From the NCBI RefSeq assembly GCF_900639875.1, contig NZ_CAAAIA010000001.1:124001-188000 (forward strand): a stretch of 64,000 nt of DNA. Reading direction: 5' to 3'. A program made the translations under genes and the position numbers. The stretch comes from Legionella impletisoli. GTDB taxonomy: Bacteria > Pseudomonadota > Gammaproteobacteria > Legionellales > Legionellaceae. Numbering within the stretch: position 1 is the stretch's first letter; each line of letters opens with the position of its first letter. Positions 29,442 to 37,902 of this stretch are shown piece by piece. The notes under the pieces are model-generated. The model did not search any database. It saw nothing but the letters and a program-made list of their open reading frames with translations, and was not told where the DNA came from.

Positions 29442-32400
29442 TTAGCTTTGCTCTAGAGTACTCGTTTCATTCAACAGTTTTTTCATCCATCTATGTTCAT
29501 ACCATGTACGAATTAAAACATAAAAAGCTGGGACAAATACCACAGCAAGGCAGGTCGATGCCACCATTCCGCTGGCTACTGCGATTCCGATAGAACGGCG
29601 TGCATTGGCTCCTGCACCGGTGGCAAATACCAGCGGCATGACCCCCATGATAAAGGCAAAAGATGTCATTAAAATCGGTCTAAATCTAATTTTTGCACCC
29701 AAAACAGCTGCTTCTAAGATGGTTTTACCATGGATTTCACGTTGTTCTCTTGCTACTTCGACAATTAAAATGGCGTTTTTCGCTGCTAAAGCAATCAAGA
29801 GCAAGATACCAATTTGCGTGTACATATTATTTGACAATCCTAGAGCAGATAGGGCTATGACTGTCCCGATTAAGGCCAAAGGGACACTAAATAAAATTGA
29901 GGCTGGAGTAAACCAATTCTCATATTGTCCAGAGAGGATTAGATACACTAAGATGAGTGACATTAGAAAGATATAATAACTTAAATTACCGGCTACTTTT
30001 TCTTGATAAGCGGTACTGGTCCATTCATAAGACATCCCTGAGGGCAAATATTGCTTTGCAACCTTTTCCATTGTATCAATAGCCTGACCCGAACTATAAC
30101 CTGTTCCAGAAACGCCATTAATGCTACTGGAGGGATACAAATTATAAAGTGAAATGATGGCAGGTCCGACGGTATAATCGATGTCAGTTAAAGTACCTAG
30201 TGGTACCATTTCATTGGATTTATTTCGCACATATAGCTGTCTGAGATCTTCCACAGTCATTCGATAGGGCGCATCTGCCTGAACATAGACCTGAAACACC
30301 TGACCAAATTTTGTAAATAGATTCACATAAGAAGAGCCTAAATAAGTTTGTAATGTATCAAAGGCATCACCTAAGGTAACCCCTAACGATTCTGCTTTGG
30401 TTCGATTAATCGGAGCTTTAATTTGTGGCACTTCTGCACGAAACGAGGTCATTAATCTTTGCACAGAAGGTTGTAAATTTCCTTGGTTAATTAAATAATC
30501 GGTAACATCTTGTAATTTACGATAATCAAACGTGCCATCCCGAATTTCAACCTGCATCTGAAAGCCCCCCGATAATCCTAATCCTTGAATTGGAGGAGGT
30601 ACAATGACCATCACTTCTGCGTTCAAGGTCTTTTGGGCGATGTCGTTAAGTTTTGTATACATGGCACGTAAATCTTCATCCTTACCTCGCTCACTCCAGT
30701 CCTTAAACATGACATAAATTACGCCTGCATTAGCTAAAGGCGTGTTGTTGTCTAATAAAGAAATACCATCAATAGCAATAACATTCGCTACGCCACCAAG
30801 CTTTGATGTTTCTTTGGAAAGCTTTTCTAATACTTTTTCAGTACGATCTAACGTTGCGCCATCAGGCAGCAATACATTTAAAATTAAATATCCTTGGTCT
30901 TCAATGGGAATAAAGCCTGTTGGGATTCGACTCAGTCCAATGATGGCAATAACCACGAAAATAGCGCCGATGATGGATGCTTTTTTACTGTGATGCACGA
31001 GTCGATCAATTAATCGGGTATACCAAGCTTCTAAAGGATTATAAAATCTATCAAAGGTTCGGAAAAATATGTTTTTTTTCTTGTTGGGATCAATTGGTTT
31101 TAGCCACATCGCGCATTGCGTAGGTTTTAATGTCATCGCATTAATCGCACTAATAAACGCTGTGGCAGCGATCACCAAAGCAAATTGCGCATACATTGAA
31201 CCAGTTAGCCCAGGCATAAATCCTGCTGGCACAAAGACGGCCATAAGTACAAGAGTTATTCCTAAGATAGGGCCAATCAGTTCTCTCATGGCTGTAATGG
31301 ATGCTTGTTTTGGAGGCATGCCTCGCTCAATATGCTGAGAAACGCCTTCAACAATGACTATCGCATCATCAACGACGATCCCAATCGCCAAAACCAAAGC
31401 AAACAAGGTCAACAAGTTAATGCTAAATCCCAAGGCAAGCATGGCAATAAACGCGCCAATGATGGTTACCGGCACCGTAGTCGCTGGCACGAGCGTTGCT
31501 CTAAAATTTTGTAAAAATACAAGAATAACAATGAGTACTAAAATACCCGCTTCAAAGAGTGTTTTGTATACTTCATTTATTGATTCTTCAACAAATACCG
31601 TGGTATCAAAAGGAATAGAATATTTTAAACCTGGCGGAAATTGCTTGGACATTTTCTCAACGGTTTTTCGCACTTCTTCAGCCACTTCTAATGCGTTTGC
31701 ACCAGGCAGCTGGAATATACCGATAGCTGCTGCTGGTTTATTGTTTAATTTTGCAAGTTGGCTGTAATTGGACGAACCAAGTTCAACACGACCAATATCT
31801 TTTATCCGAATAATTTGAGCACTCGTGCTTTTGTTAGCACTCTCGTCGGCTTGAGTAGGTATGGTTTTGACAATAATATTGGCAAATTCTTCTGGATTGG
31901 TTAGTTGCCCAGGAACATTGACCGTTAATTGATAAGGTTCCGAACCAATCGTAGGGGGAGCTGCAATTTGGCCGGCTGAGATTTCCTTATTTTGTTCACT
32001 TATCGCATTAATGATATCGCTTGGATTTAAAGAATAGGCATACAGTTTTCTAGGATCAAGCCAAATGCGCATGGCGTAATTACCTGATCCAAATACAATC
32101 ACGTTGCCCACTCCAGGGAGTCTCGATAGCTCATCTTGCATATTAATGGTGGCGTAGTTATTTAGAAACAAGCCGTCATATTCATCATTTTCGGAGGTGA
32201 GTGCGACAAACTGCAAGATGGCAGTAGATTTTTGCTGTACTAAGACACCTTGTTTTTGCACCGACATGGGCAATTGTGCCATGGCAGCTTGGACACGGTT
32301 TTGCACAAGCATTTGCGCTAAGTTTAAATCAGTGCCAATTTCAAACGTAACAATTAAATTGTAACTGCCGTTATTGGTGCTGGTAGACTGCATATAGAGC

Positions 32401-32627
32401 ATGTTTTCCACCCCATTGACTTGTTGTTCAATGGGGAGGGCAACGGTGTTAATGAGTGTTGACGCATCGGCTCCAGGGTAGGTCGTAGACACCTGAATCG
32501 TTGGTGGCACAATGGCAGGATATTGTGCAACAGGTAAAATATAAATTGCAATCATACCCAGAAAGACGAGCAGTATGGCAATAACGTTTGCTAAAACGGG
32601 GCGATTAATAAAAAATTCAGAAATCAT
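29442..32627 (-). CDS. RND multidrug efflux transporter, HAE-1 (AcrB/MexB) family
   Basis: A 1061-residue inner-membrane pump with twelve transmembrane helices and two large periplasmic loops. It opens with FFINRPVLANVIAI (canonical FFI-RP start). TM4 carries LALGIVVDDAIVIVE with the paired aspartates of the proton relay. It exports hydrophobic drugs, detergents or bile salts through its partner OMF. It is the last gene of the OMF-MFP-RND operon, 2 bases after the fusion protein gene. Confidence 0.95.
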   Translation of the reverse strand: MISEFFINRPVLANVIAILLVFLGMIAIYILPVAQYPAIVPPTIQVSTTYPGADASTLINTVALPIEQQVNGVENMLYMQSTSTNNGSYNLIVTFEIGTDLNLAQMLVQNRVQAAMAQLPMSVQKQGVLVQQKSTAILQFVALTSENDEYDGLFLNNYATINMQDELSRLPGVGNVIVFGSGNYAMRIWLDPRKLYAYSLNPSDIINAISEQNKEISAGQIAAPPTIGSEPYQLTVNVPGQLTNPEEFANIIVKTIPTQADESANKSTSAQIIRIKDIGRVELGSSNYSQLAKLNNKPAAAIGIFQLPGANALEVAEEVRKTVEKMSKQFPPGLKYSIPFDTTVFVEESINEVYKTLFEAGILVLIVILVFLQNFRATLVPATTVPVTIIGAFIAMLALGFSINLLTLFALVLAIGIVVDDAIVIVEGVSQHIERGMPPKQASITAMRELIGPILGITLVLMAVFVPAGFMPGLTGSMYAQFALVIAATAFISAINAMTLKPTQCAMWLKPIDPNKKKNIFFRTFDRFYNPLEAWYTRLIDRLVHHSKKASIIGAIFVVIAIIGLSRIPTGFIPIEDQGYLILNVLLPDGATLDRTEKVLEKLSKETSKLGGVANVIAIDGISLLDNNTPLANAGVIYVMFKDWSERGKDEDLRAMYTKLNDIAQKTLNAEVMVIVPPPIQGLGLSGGFQMQVEIRDGTFDYRKLQDVTDYLINQGNLQPSVQRLMTSFRAEVPQIKAPINRTKAESLGVTLGDAFDTLQTYLGSSYVNLFTKFGQVFQVYVQADAPYRMTVEDLRQLYVRNKSNEMVPLGTLTDIDYTVGPAIISLYNLYPSSSINGVSGTGYSSGQAIDTMEKVAKQYLPSGMSYEWTSTAYQEKVAGNLSYYIFLMSLILVYLILSGQYENWFTPASILFSVPLALIGTVIALSALGLSNNMYTQIGILLLIALAAKNAILIVEVAREQREIHGKTILEAAVLGAKIRFRPILMTSFAFIMGVMPLVFATGAGANARRSIGIAVASGMVASTCLAVVFVPAFYVLIRTWYEHRWMKKLLNETSTLEQS

Positions 32628-32629
32628 AC

Positions 32630-33781
32630 TTATTGTTTCTCTGTTTTAGGTGTCACTTTGTTCCCTGGCGTTGCGAACTGCAATCCTGAAACAATGACCT
32701 CATCATTGGAGTCGAGTCCTTTAATAATTGCATGCATTCCTTGTTCTTTGGCCCCAGTTTGAACACGTTTTTGAACCACCTCTTGATTGCTGTTTACTGT
32801 CAAAAGATAAGGACCAATCTGATCGTAGAGTATGGCCGTATCTGGAACAGTTAATTCTGGTTTAGGCTTAGAAATTGGAATTCTCACTGTGACAAATAAT
32901 CCTGGCAATAAGGTAAAATCTTTATTTGCCAATAAGGCTCTGAATTCTAATGTGCCGGTGGACGCATTTAGTCCAGTACTTACGTAATCTAGTTTTCCCT
33001 CATGTGGGAATCCAGTCTCACCTTGCATTTGGACATAGGCTGGTATTGTATTTATCTCTGATGGCTTAAATCCTGCAGCACGTGCGGCTTGTCGAAGTTT
33101 AATCACATCCAGTTCGTTTAGATTGAAATAGACATAGATAGGACTGATTTGTTCAATGGTGGCTAATTCAGTGGCTTCTCCATGACCAACTAAATTGCCA
33201 ACATCAACCAAATGGCGGCCAATTCGGCCATCGAAAGGTGCTAGTACGTGTGTATAGCCATAATTGATTTTTGCGTTAACAACATCTGCTTCAGCTTTAT
33301 CAATTTGTGCTTTGGTTTCCTCGACTTTAGCTTCCCATTTTTCAACGCTATTTAAAGAGGTTGCGTTTTGTTTGTACATTCTTTTTTGGCGCTGGTACTC
33401 AGATAAGTCATAAGCATAAGCAGCTTTTCGAGCTTCGACTGTCGCTTGAGCCGATTTAAGCTGCTCTAAATAGGGTTCCGGTTCGATGATAAAAAGCAAA
33501 TCGTCCTTTTTTACTAACGTTCCATCAGTAAATTTAATAGCCTGCAAATAGCCTTGTACACGAGCCACTAAATTCACGGAGTTATATGCTACGACCGTTC
33601 CCGTCTGAGTAACGTATTCTGTCATAGGCTTTAAATCGGGTTTTTGAACAATGACCGTGGGAGGGGGAGGAGTAATGATTTTATCTTTTGTTAAGGATCG
33701 TGCGAGCCAATCTACAATAAATACAACCACGATCACAATGATGATTAGTTTGAGAACTTGTTTTCGTTTAACTGAATCCAT
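32630..33781 (-). CDS. RND efflux periplasmic adaptor (membrane fusion protein)
   Basis: One N-terminal membrane anchor (about 9-26) is followed by a lipoyl/barrel-sandwich half (VARVQGYLQAIKFTDGTLVKKDDLLFIIEP), a helical hairpin rich in Ala and Gln, the second lipoyl half (GYTHVLAPFDGRIGRHLVDVGNLV) and a beta-barrel. That order is standard for AcrA/MexA-type adaptors. It has an uncleaved anchor rather than a lipobox. 383 residues. Confidence 0.94.
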   Translation of the reverse strand: MDSVKRKQVLKLIIIVIVVVFIVDWLARSLTKDKIITPPPPTVIVQKPDLKPMTEYVTQTGTVVAYNSVNLVARVQGYLQAIKFTDGTLVKKDDLLFIIEPEPYLEQLKSAQATVEARKAAYAYDLSEYQRQKRMYKQNATSLNSVEKWEAKVEETKAQIDKAEADVVNAKINYGYTHVLAPFDGRIGRHLVDVGNLVGHGEATELATIEQISPIYVYFNLNELDVIKLRQAARAAGFKPSEINTIPAYVQMQGETGFPHEGKLDYVSTGLNASTGTLEFRALLANKDFTLLPGLFVTVRIPISKPKPELTVPDTAILYDQIGPYLLTVNSNQEVVQKRVQTGAKEQGMHAIIKGLDSNDEVIVSGLQFATPGNKVTPKTEKQ

Positions 33782-33785
33782 ATTA

Positions 33786-35354
33786 TCACCAATTTGGTAA
33801 ATACAAATCTTGAAGTTGTTTCGCTTTGGTTAATGGGGGCTGATGATTTTGCTGTAATAGCAAATTACCCCAGTTTGTGCGGGCAGCCATGACCGCTTTA
33901 ACTCGCTCAGGTACAATGTCATTACATTTTCTAATTTGCCAGCCACCGCCCAATGAACGATATAACGCAATAAGTGCTTTGGGTGTTTCGCCTTTAGCAG
34001 TAGCCAAGGAAGTTTCTACACTTAACTGCTGACGCTCTGCATCTAAAACAGTGGTGAAATCCGCTTCACCCTCTTTATACCGAACCATAGCCAATTTAGT
34101 GGATTGAATGGCCGCGCGATTCGCAGTTATAAGAAACGACTGTGTTTTATTTGATTCAGTAAATTTCGTAATGTTGTCTTGTACTTCTTGCTGGGCTTTT
34201 AAGACCAAGTTCAAATAGTTAAATAGAGATTCTTGAAAGACGGCATCTTGAGCTCGAACTGCATTAGTAATTTGGCCATAGTTTAAAATGGGCCAGTTAA
34301 ATCCAGGACCTGCGGTAACATTTCGATTCGCCCAATTAAATGTTTCGCTTAAGGAATTAGTTCCGATTGTGTTAGCAGCAAACGCAAAAGTCCCCGTTAA
34401 GGAAAATGAGGGAAACAAATTAGCCTTAATTGCACCAATCGATTCGGACTGCGCAATGGCTTCAAGCCGTGCTTGATAGATGTCTGGGCGTTTTGCGATG
34501 GTTTCTTTGGGTATGCCGACCGCCACTGATAATGGTGCTTTAGGGATCCCTGGTTTTGCACTGCCTAAACAAGCATCCATTCGATCGGGTGTTGTACCGA
34601 GCAATACGGCGAGCAAGTCCTTTTGTTGCTGTAGATCGCTTCGGTATTTAGGCAGTTTAGATTGAGTTTGAGATAGTTCTGCCTGAGCTTGCTCAACATC
34701 TAAAAGGCTGGTTTCACCGGCTTTAAAACGTGCTTTCGCTAACTTAAGGCCTTCAGCTTGAACGCGTATATTCTCTTTCGTGATCTGGATTAATTCCTCA
34801 TTCATTCTAATATTGACGTAAGTTGATGCAATATCAGAAATTAGCGTAACTAAAGCATTATCATAAGCGGCAAAAGACGCTAAAAAAGCAGCATCGTTTG
34901 CTAAAATAGCGCGGCGGTATTTCCCCCAAAAATCAATTTCCCAGCTTGCTGTGGCGCCAACCATATCCGTCCAAAAATTGCTTGGAAGCAAGCTTTGCAA
35001 TGACCCCCCGCCAATTCGGTTGTAGGTTAAGTTTCCCATGAGCGCTTGTTCTTGTGGATACAGCTCCCCAACCGATTGTGCTAATTGCGCGCGAGCTTGA
35101 AGCACTCGCATAGCAGCGCTTTGTAAAGATAAATTGTTGTGATACCCCATCGTAATTAATTTGGTCAAAGTCGGATCGTGGAATACATTCCACCATGAGG
35201 CTTCTTCTTGCCGCGGCTTATTTTTTATTTCTTTGACAGATTGATTGTGATTTACCCATTTCTGAGCAATAGGTACTCTGGGTTCGCGGTAATTGGGGCC
35301 AACCATACACGCAGTTAATAAAACACATAAAAAGGCAATCAATGTCTTTAACAT
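33786..35354 (-). CDS. Outer membrane efflux lipoprotein (NodT/OprM family)
   Basis: The lipobox LLTAC is at about residue 16, followed directly by MVGPNYREP, the usual OprM-type start. Two repeats of the outer-membrane factor fold follow (SWWNVFHDPTLTKLI, GFNWPILNYGQI). It forms the TolC-like exit duct. It is unusual in being the first gene of the operon; OMF genes normally come last. 522 residues. Confidence 0.94.
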   Translation of the reverse strand: MLKTLIAFLCVLLTACMVGPNYREPRVPIAQKWVNHNQSVKEIKNKPRQEEASWWNVFHDPTLTKLITMGYHNNLSLQSAAMRVLQARAQLAQSVGELYPQEQALMGNLTYNRIGGGSLQSLLPSNFWTDMVGATASWEIDFWGKYRRAILANDAAFLASFAAYDNALVTLISDIASTYVNIRMNEELIQITKENIRVQAEGLKLAKARFKAGETSLLDVEQAQAELSQTQSKLPKYRSDLQQQKDLLAVLLGTTPDRMDACLGSAKPGIPKAPLSVAVGIPKETIAKRPDIYQARLEAIAQSESIGAIKANLFPSFSLTGTFAFAANTIGTNSLSETFNWANRNVTAGPGFNWPILNYGQITNAVRAQDAVFQESLFNYLNLVLKAQQEVQDNITKFTESNKTQSFLITANRAAIQSTKLAMVRYKEGEADFTTVLDAERQQLSVETSLATAKGETPKALIALYRSLGGGWQIRKCNDIVPERVKAVMAARTNWGNLLLQQNHQPPLTKAKQLQDLYLPNW

Positions 35355-35371
35355 ATCCCTCGCTTAAGACA

Positions 35372-35399
35372 AGTATTTCAATTACTTGAAAATACTATA
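35372..35399 (-). promoter_or_regulatory. Palindromic operator-like site over the efflux operon -10
   Basis: Positions 35372-35396 form a near-perfect palindrome (inner arms TTTCAA/TTGAAA, outer AGTA/TACT). On the minus strand a TATAGT (-10-like, 35399-35394) overlaps its edge, 40 bases before the first efflux gene. A TetR- or MarR-type repressor binding here would block the promoter, but no regulator gene is adjacent. Confidence 0.45.
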
Positions 35400-35436
35400 C
35401 ACCTCTCTTATAAAAATACGAGAATTATTTTGTATT

Positions 35437-35949
35437 TTACCTAGGAACATGTTTACCAGCTCCGGTTTCTGAGAAAAAACTTGATTCGGAGGGGTTTTTA
35501 TTTGGCGCAGTGCTTTTTCTAGAAAACATTCTGGTGAGGAAATTGTTTTTTCTTTCTGGAGAAGTATGTTTTTTGGGTGGCTTTGAGCTATCACAAGCGC
35601 GTGCCATAGTAGGGGACCGCAAAGACTCGGTTACGGATACGATGCGAAATCCTTGTGAAGCCCCCTTATTTGAAGAAGCATTTGTGTTTAACGGTCTTGG
35701 ATAAGTTGAAGTGGCAGGGCTTGAAGGAGTATCTGGGCAAGAATGTAAACCCAGTTCATTTTGATGTTTTCTTAAAGCCTCAGTTATCAATACCATGCGT
35801 TGAAATTCATCAGAAGCTCCTTCAAAAGGAGGCGCTGAAGCAGGATAAGAAATAAAGCCTTGGGAATTATTTGGCCAGGATTCAAAGTTTTGAAGTTTTC
35901 TTTCAATCAGTGAATAAGAATGTTGGGCATTCAAGTTTATCATCTCCAT
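35437..35949 (-). CDS. Small disordered orphan protein with repeated motif
   Basis: Not recognised. The 170 residues are rich in Ser, Pro, Asn and Lys and look disordered. Two copies of a short motif are visible: RMVLITEALRK (about 51-61) and RIVSVTESLRS (about 103-113). A basic stretch with KPPKKHTSPERKNNFLTRMF precedes a Ser/Asn-rich end. There is no signal peptide or Shine-Dalgarno of note. Its composition suits a host-directed effector, but function is unknown and coding status is only moderately supported. Confidence 0.5.
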   Translation of the reverse strand: MEMINLNAQHSYSLIERKLQNFESWPNNSQGFISYPASAPPFEGASDEFQRMVLITEALRKHQNELGLHSCPDTPSSPATSTYPRPLNTNASSNKGASQGFRIVSVTESLRSPTMARACDSSKPPKKHTSPERKNNFLTRMFSRKSTAPNKNPSESSFFSETGAGKHVPR

Positions 35950-36033
35950 GCAAGCTAATTTGACTAGGAATCGAACCTGTCTTCATTATGCCCTGTATTA
36001 TGGGGAATAATTTATTTCTAAGCTAGTTGTTTG

Positions 36034-36042
36034 TGATAGAAT
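36034..36042 (+). promoter_or_regulatory. Extended -10 promoter
   Basis: TGATAGAAT (extended -10, TG at 36034-36035) with a weak -35. It would drive the small secreted protein gene that follows. There is no better candidate in this 200-base gap. Confidence 0.35.
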
Positions 36043-36149
36043 CGCGCCCTTACATGAATCAAATGCGCTGTATTTATCTCTTATTTTATTAAAAATCATA
36101 AAAAAACAAGAACTAGGAGTTTAAAACGCGACTTGCCATTATCAGTAGT

Positions 36150-36620
36150 GTGATGGCTTTAACTTGTTTTAGTGCCGTTGCAAGTCAAAATATTGTGATT
36201 CTTTCTGGTACTCCAGGGGACTATATTTCTCAAGGCAAAACAAATGTTTATAGTGATATCCAACTGTTGTCTACCAATAAGAATGGCGTATCGTTTACTT
36301 TTTCTAATGAAAAAGAAGAAATGATGAGTGCAGATTTTATAGCTCCTGGTCATCAAATGTTGCAAAAAGGTGTTTATGACTTTGCGAGCCGATTCCCATT
36401 TCAAGAGGATTTCCAGCCAGGGATGAATATTAGCGGAGCAGGGCGGGGATGTAATCAATTAGGCGGTAAATACATAGTTCGAGATGTTCATTATGACACA
36501 AATGGAAATTTAAAAGACCTCGCCGTTGATTTCATCCAATACTGTGAAAATAGAACGGCCTACCTAACAGGAACCTTAAGATACAACTCGCTAGAGCCTA
36601 TTTATTTCCTAGAAAAATAA
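36150..36620 (+). CDS. Small secreted protein of unknown function
   Basis: Not recognised. A signal peptide is evident (LAIISSVMALTCFSAVAS), but the first standard in-frame start, GTG at 36150, falls inside it and leaves no basic n-region and no ribosome site. Reading upstream, an AGGAG at 36115-36119 is placed correctly for an in-frame ACG at 36126, which would restore MRLAIISSVMALTCFSAVAS. The mature protein of about 140 residues is beta-rich with two Cys (GRGCNQLGG and FIQYCENR). The feature start is therefore the conservative one. Confidence 0.62.
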   Translation: MMALTCFSAVASQNIVILSGTPGDYISQGKTNVYSDIQLLSTNKNGVSFTFSNEKEEMMSADFIAPGHQMLQKGVYDFASRFPFQEDFQPGMNISGAGRGCNQLGGKYIVRDVHYDTNGNLKDLAVDFIQYCENRTAYLTGTLRYNSLEPIYFLEK

Positions 36621-36690
36621 GGATTTTGAAGTATGCATAAGTGGGTTAGGTCAAATGGCCTAACCCGCCAAGGATAAGTTGTAATTCAAC

Positions 36691-37434
36691 CTATGGTATC
36701 AAACGACCTTCTTCAAAAAAAGTAACTTTTCCTGTACGAATATCATGCATGCCGGCTACGATTCCTACTTGACCGTTCGTGATTAAATTTTGAATGATTG
36801 GGCTTTGCTGTTGGATTTCACGCGCCACATGCAAGGCATTATCTTTAGCAATTAAATTCACTAATTCTGGTTTAGAGCAACTTGAAAGACCACTGTCTTT
36901 TTTAGCAGGTTCCACTAGAGGTGAAATTTGATCAAGCACATGGTTAAGATGTCCTAGTTGCACACCTTCACAAGCGCCTCTGACTGCTCCGCACGAAGTA
37001 TGACCTAGAACAACGATAAGTCGAGCGCCAGCTGCTTTCGTTGCAAACTCAAGGCTCCCTAAGATATCTTCATTTAAGATATTTCCAGCGACTCTTAGTG
37101 TAAACATATCAGCGAGTCCCTGATCAAAAATAAATTCAGGCACACTTCGCGAATCCATGCAATTTAATACAACTACCCAAGGGAACTGTCCATAAGAAGA
37201 TTGCTTTGCTTGAGCTAGGTAATTTCTTTGCAGTAATTTATTATTTAGGAAACGCTCATTGCCTTCTTTTAGCCGCTTAAGTGCTTGTTTCGGTGTCATT
37301 TGGCTTTGTTTGGATTCGGTTGCGACTTTACTAATAGTGAAAGCCTCCTCCTTTTTATCTTCAGCACAAACGTTTGTAGAGATAGCAATCAATAGCAAGA
37401 CAGAAAAAAGACTCTTTTTCTTGGTAATTAACAT
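36691..37434 (-). CDS. Periplasmic beta-class carbonic anhydrase
   Basis: Residues 1-24 are a signal peptide ending NVCAED. The zinc ligands and Asp-Arg dyad of beta-carbonic anhydrases are intact: CMDSRS (Cys, Asp, Arg) and GHTSCGAVRGA (His, Cys). Export of a beta-class enzyme to the periplasm is less common than cytosolic location and suggests CO2/bicarbonate handling or pH control outside the inner membrane. 247 residues, divergent from the small Gly/Pro-rich gene. Confidence 0.9.
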   Translation of the reverse strand: MLITKKKSLFSVLLLIAISTNVCAEDKKEEAFTISKVATESKQSQMTPKQALKRLKEGNERFLNNKLLQRNYLAQAKQSSYGQFPWVVVLNCMDSRSVPEFIFDQGLADMFTLRVAGNILNEDILGSLEFATKAAGARLIVVLGHTSCGAVRGACEGVQLGHLNHVLDQISPLVEPAKKDSGLSSCSKPELVNLIAKDNALHVAREIQQQSPIIQNLITNGQVGIVAGMHDIRTGKVTFFEEGRLIP

Positions 37435-37564
37435 TTCAATTCCTTTTAAAATGATTTTAAACCAAAGGATATTATATACCCATAATCTTTCAAAATGCGA
37501 GTTTTAAACGATTAAAAAACAAACCAATGCTATAATTTAAATAGGTTATGAAAAAGGATTTGGC

Positions 37565-37864
37565 ATGAAAAAAATAATCTTAAGTGTTTTTGTACTCATT
37601 ATTTCGTCAGGAGTCGCGCTCGCAATTCCACCAGGTTTACAAAAATCAGGGAAAAACCCTCCAGGATTAGAAGGAAAAACTCCACCAGGATGGAGTGAGG
37701 GCAAAAAAGAAGGATGGTCTAAAGTTTGGAACAAAGAAAAGCATCAGTGGGAATGGGTGCAAGATATAACTCCTAATGCAGCACAAAAGGGCCTCCAAAT
37801 AAGACCAGAGCAAGTAGGAAAACCTGCAGGTGTTGGTAAACCTGCTGGTGTAGGTCGGCCATAG
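37565..37864 (+). CDS. Small secreted Pro/Gly-rich repeat protein
   Basis: A 20-residue signal peptide (ending ALA) is followed by repeats around PPGL/PPGW: IPPGLQKSG, NPPGLEG, TPPGWSEG. A Trp-rich centre (GWSKVWNKEKHQWEWVQ) comes next, and the C-terminus has an imperfect tandem GKPAGV-GKPAGV-GRP. Similar PPG-repeat exported proteins occur in proteobacteria with no known role. 99 residues; a TATAAT lies about 35 bases upstream. Confidence 0.75.
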   Translation: MKKIILSVFVLIISSGVALAIPPGLQKSGKNPPGLEGKTPPGWSEGKKEGWSKVWNKEKHQWEWVQDITPNAAQKGLQIRPEQVGKPAGVGKPAGVGRP

Positions 37865-37902
37865 TACGCTGGAGGCTGTTCATCCTGGCCTTAATGGGGT
37901 AG

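Noticed and set aside
31354-31767. Plus-strand frames inside the RND pump gene (also 29605-29976, 31069-31338)
   Set aside because: They are antisense shadows of a well-defined 1061-residue transporter.
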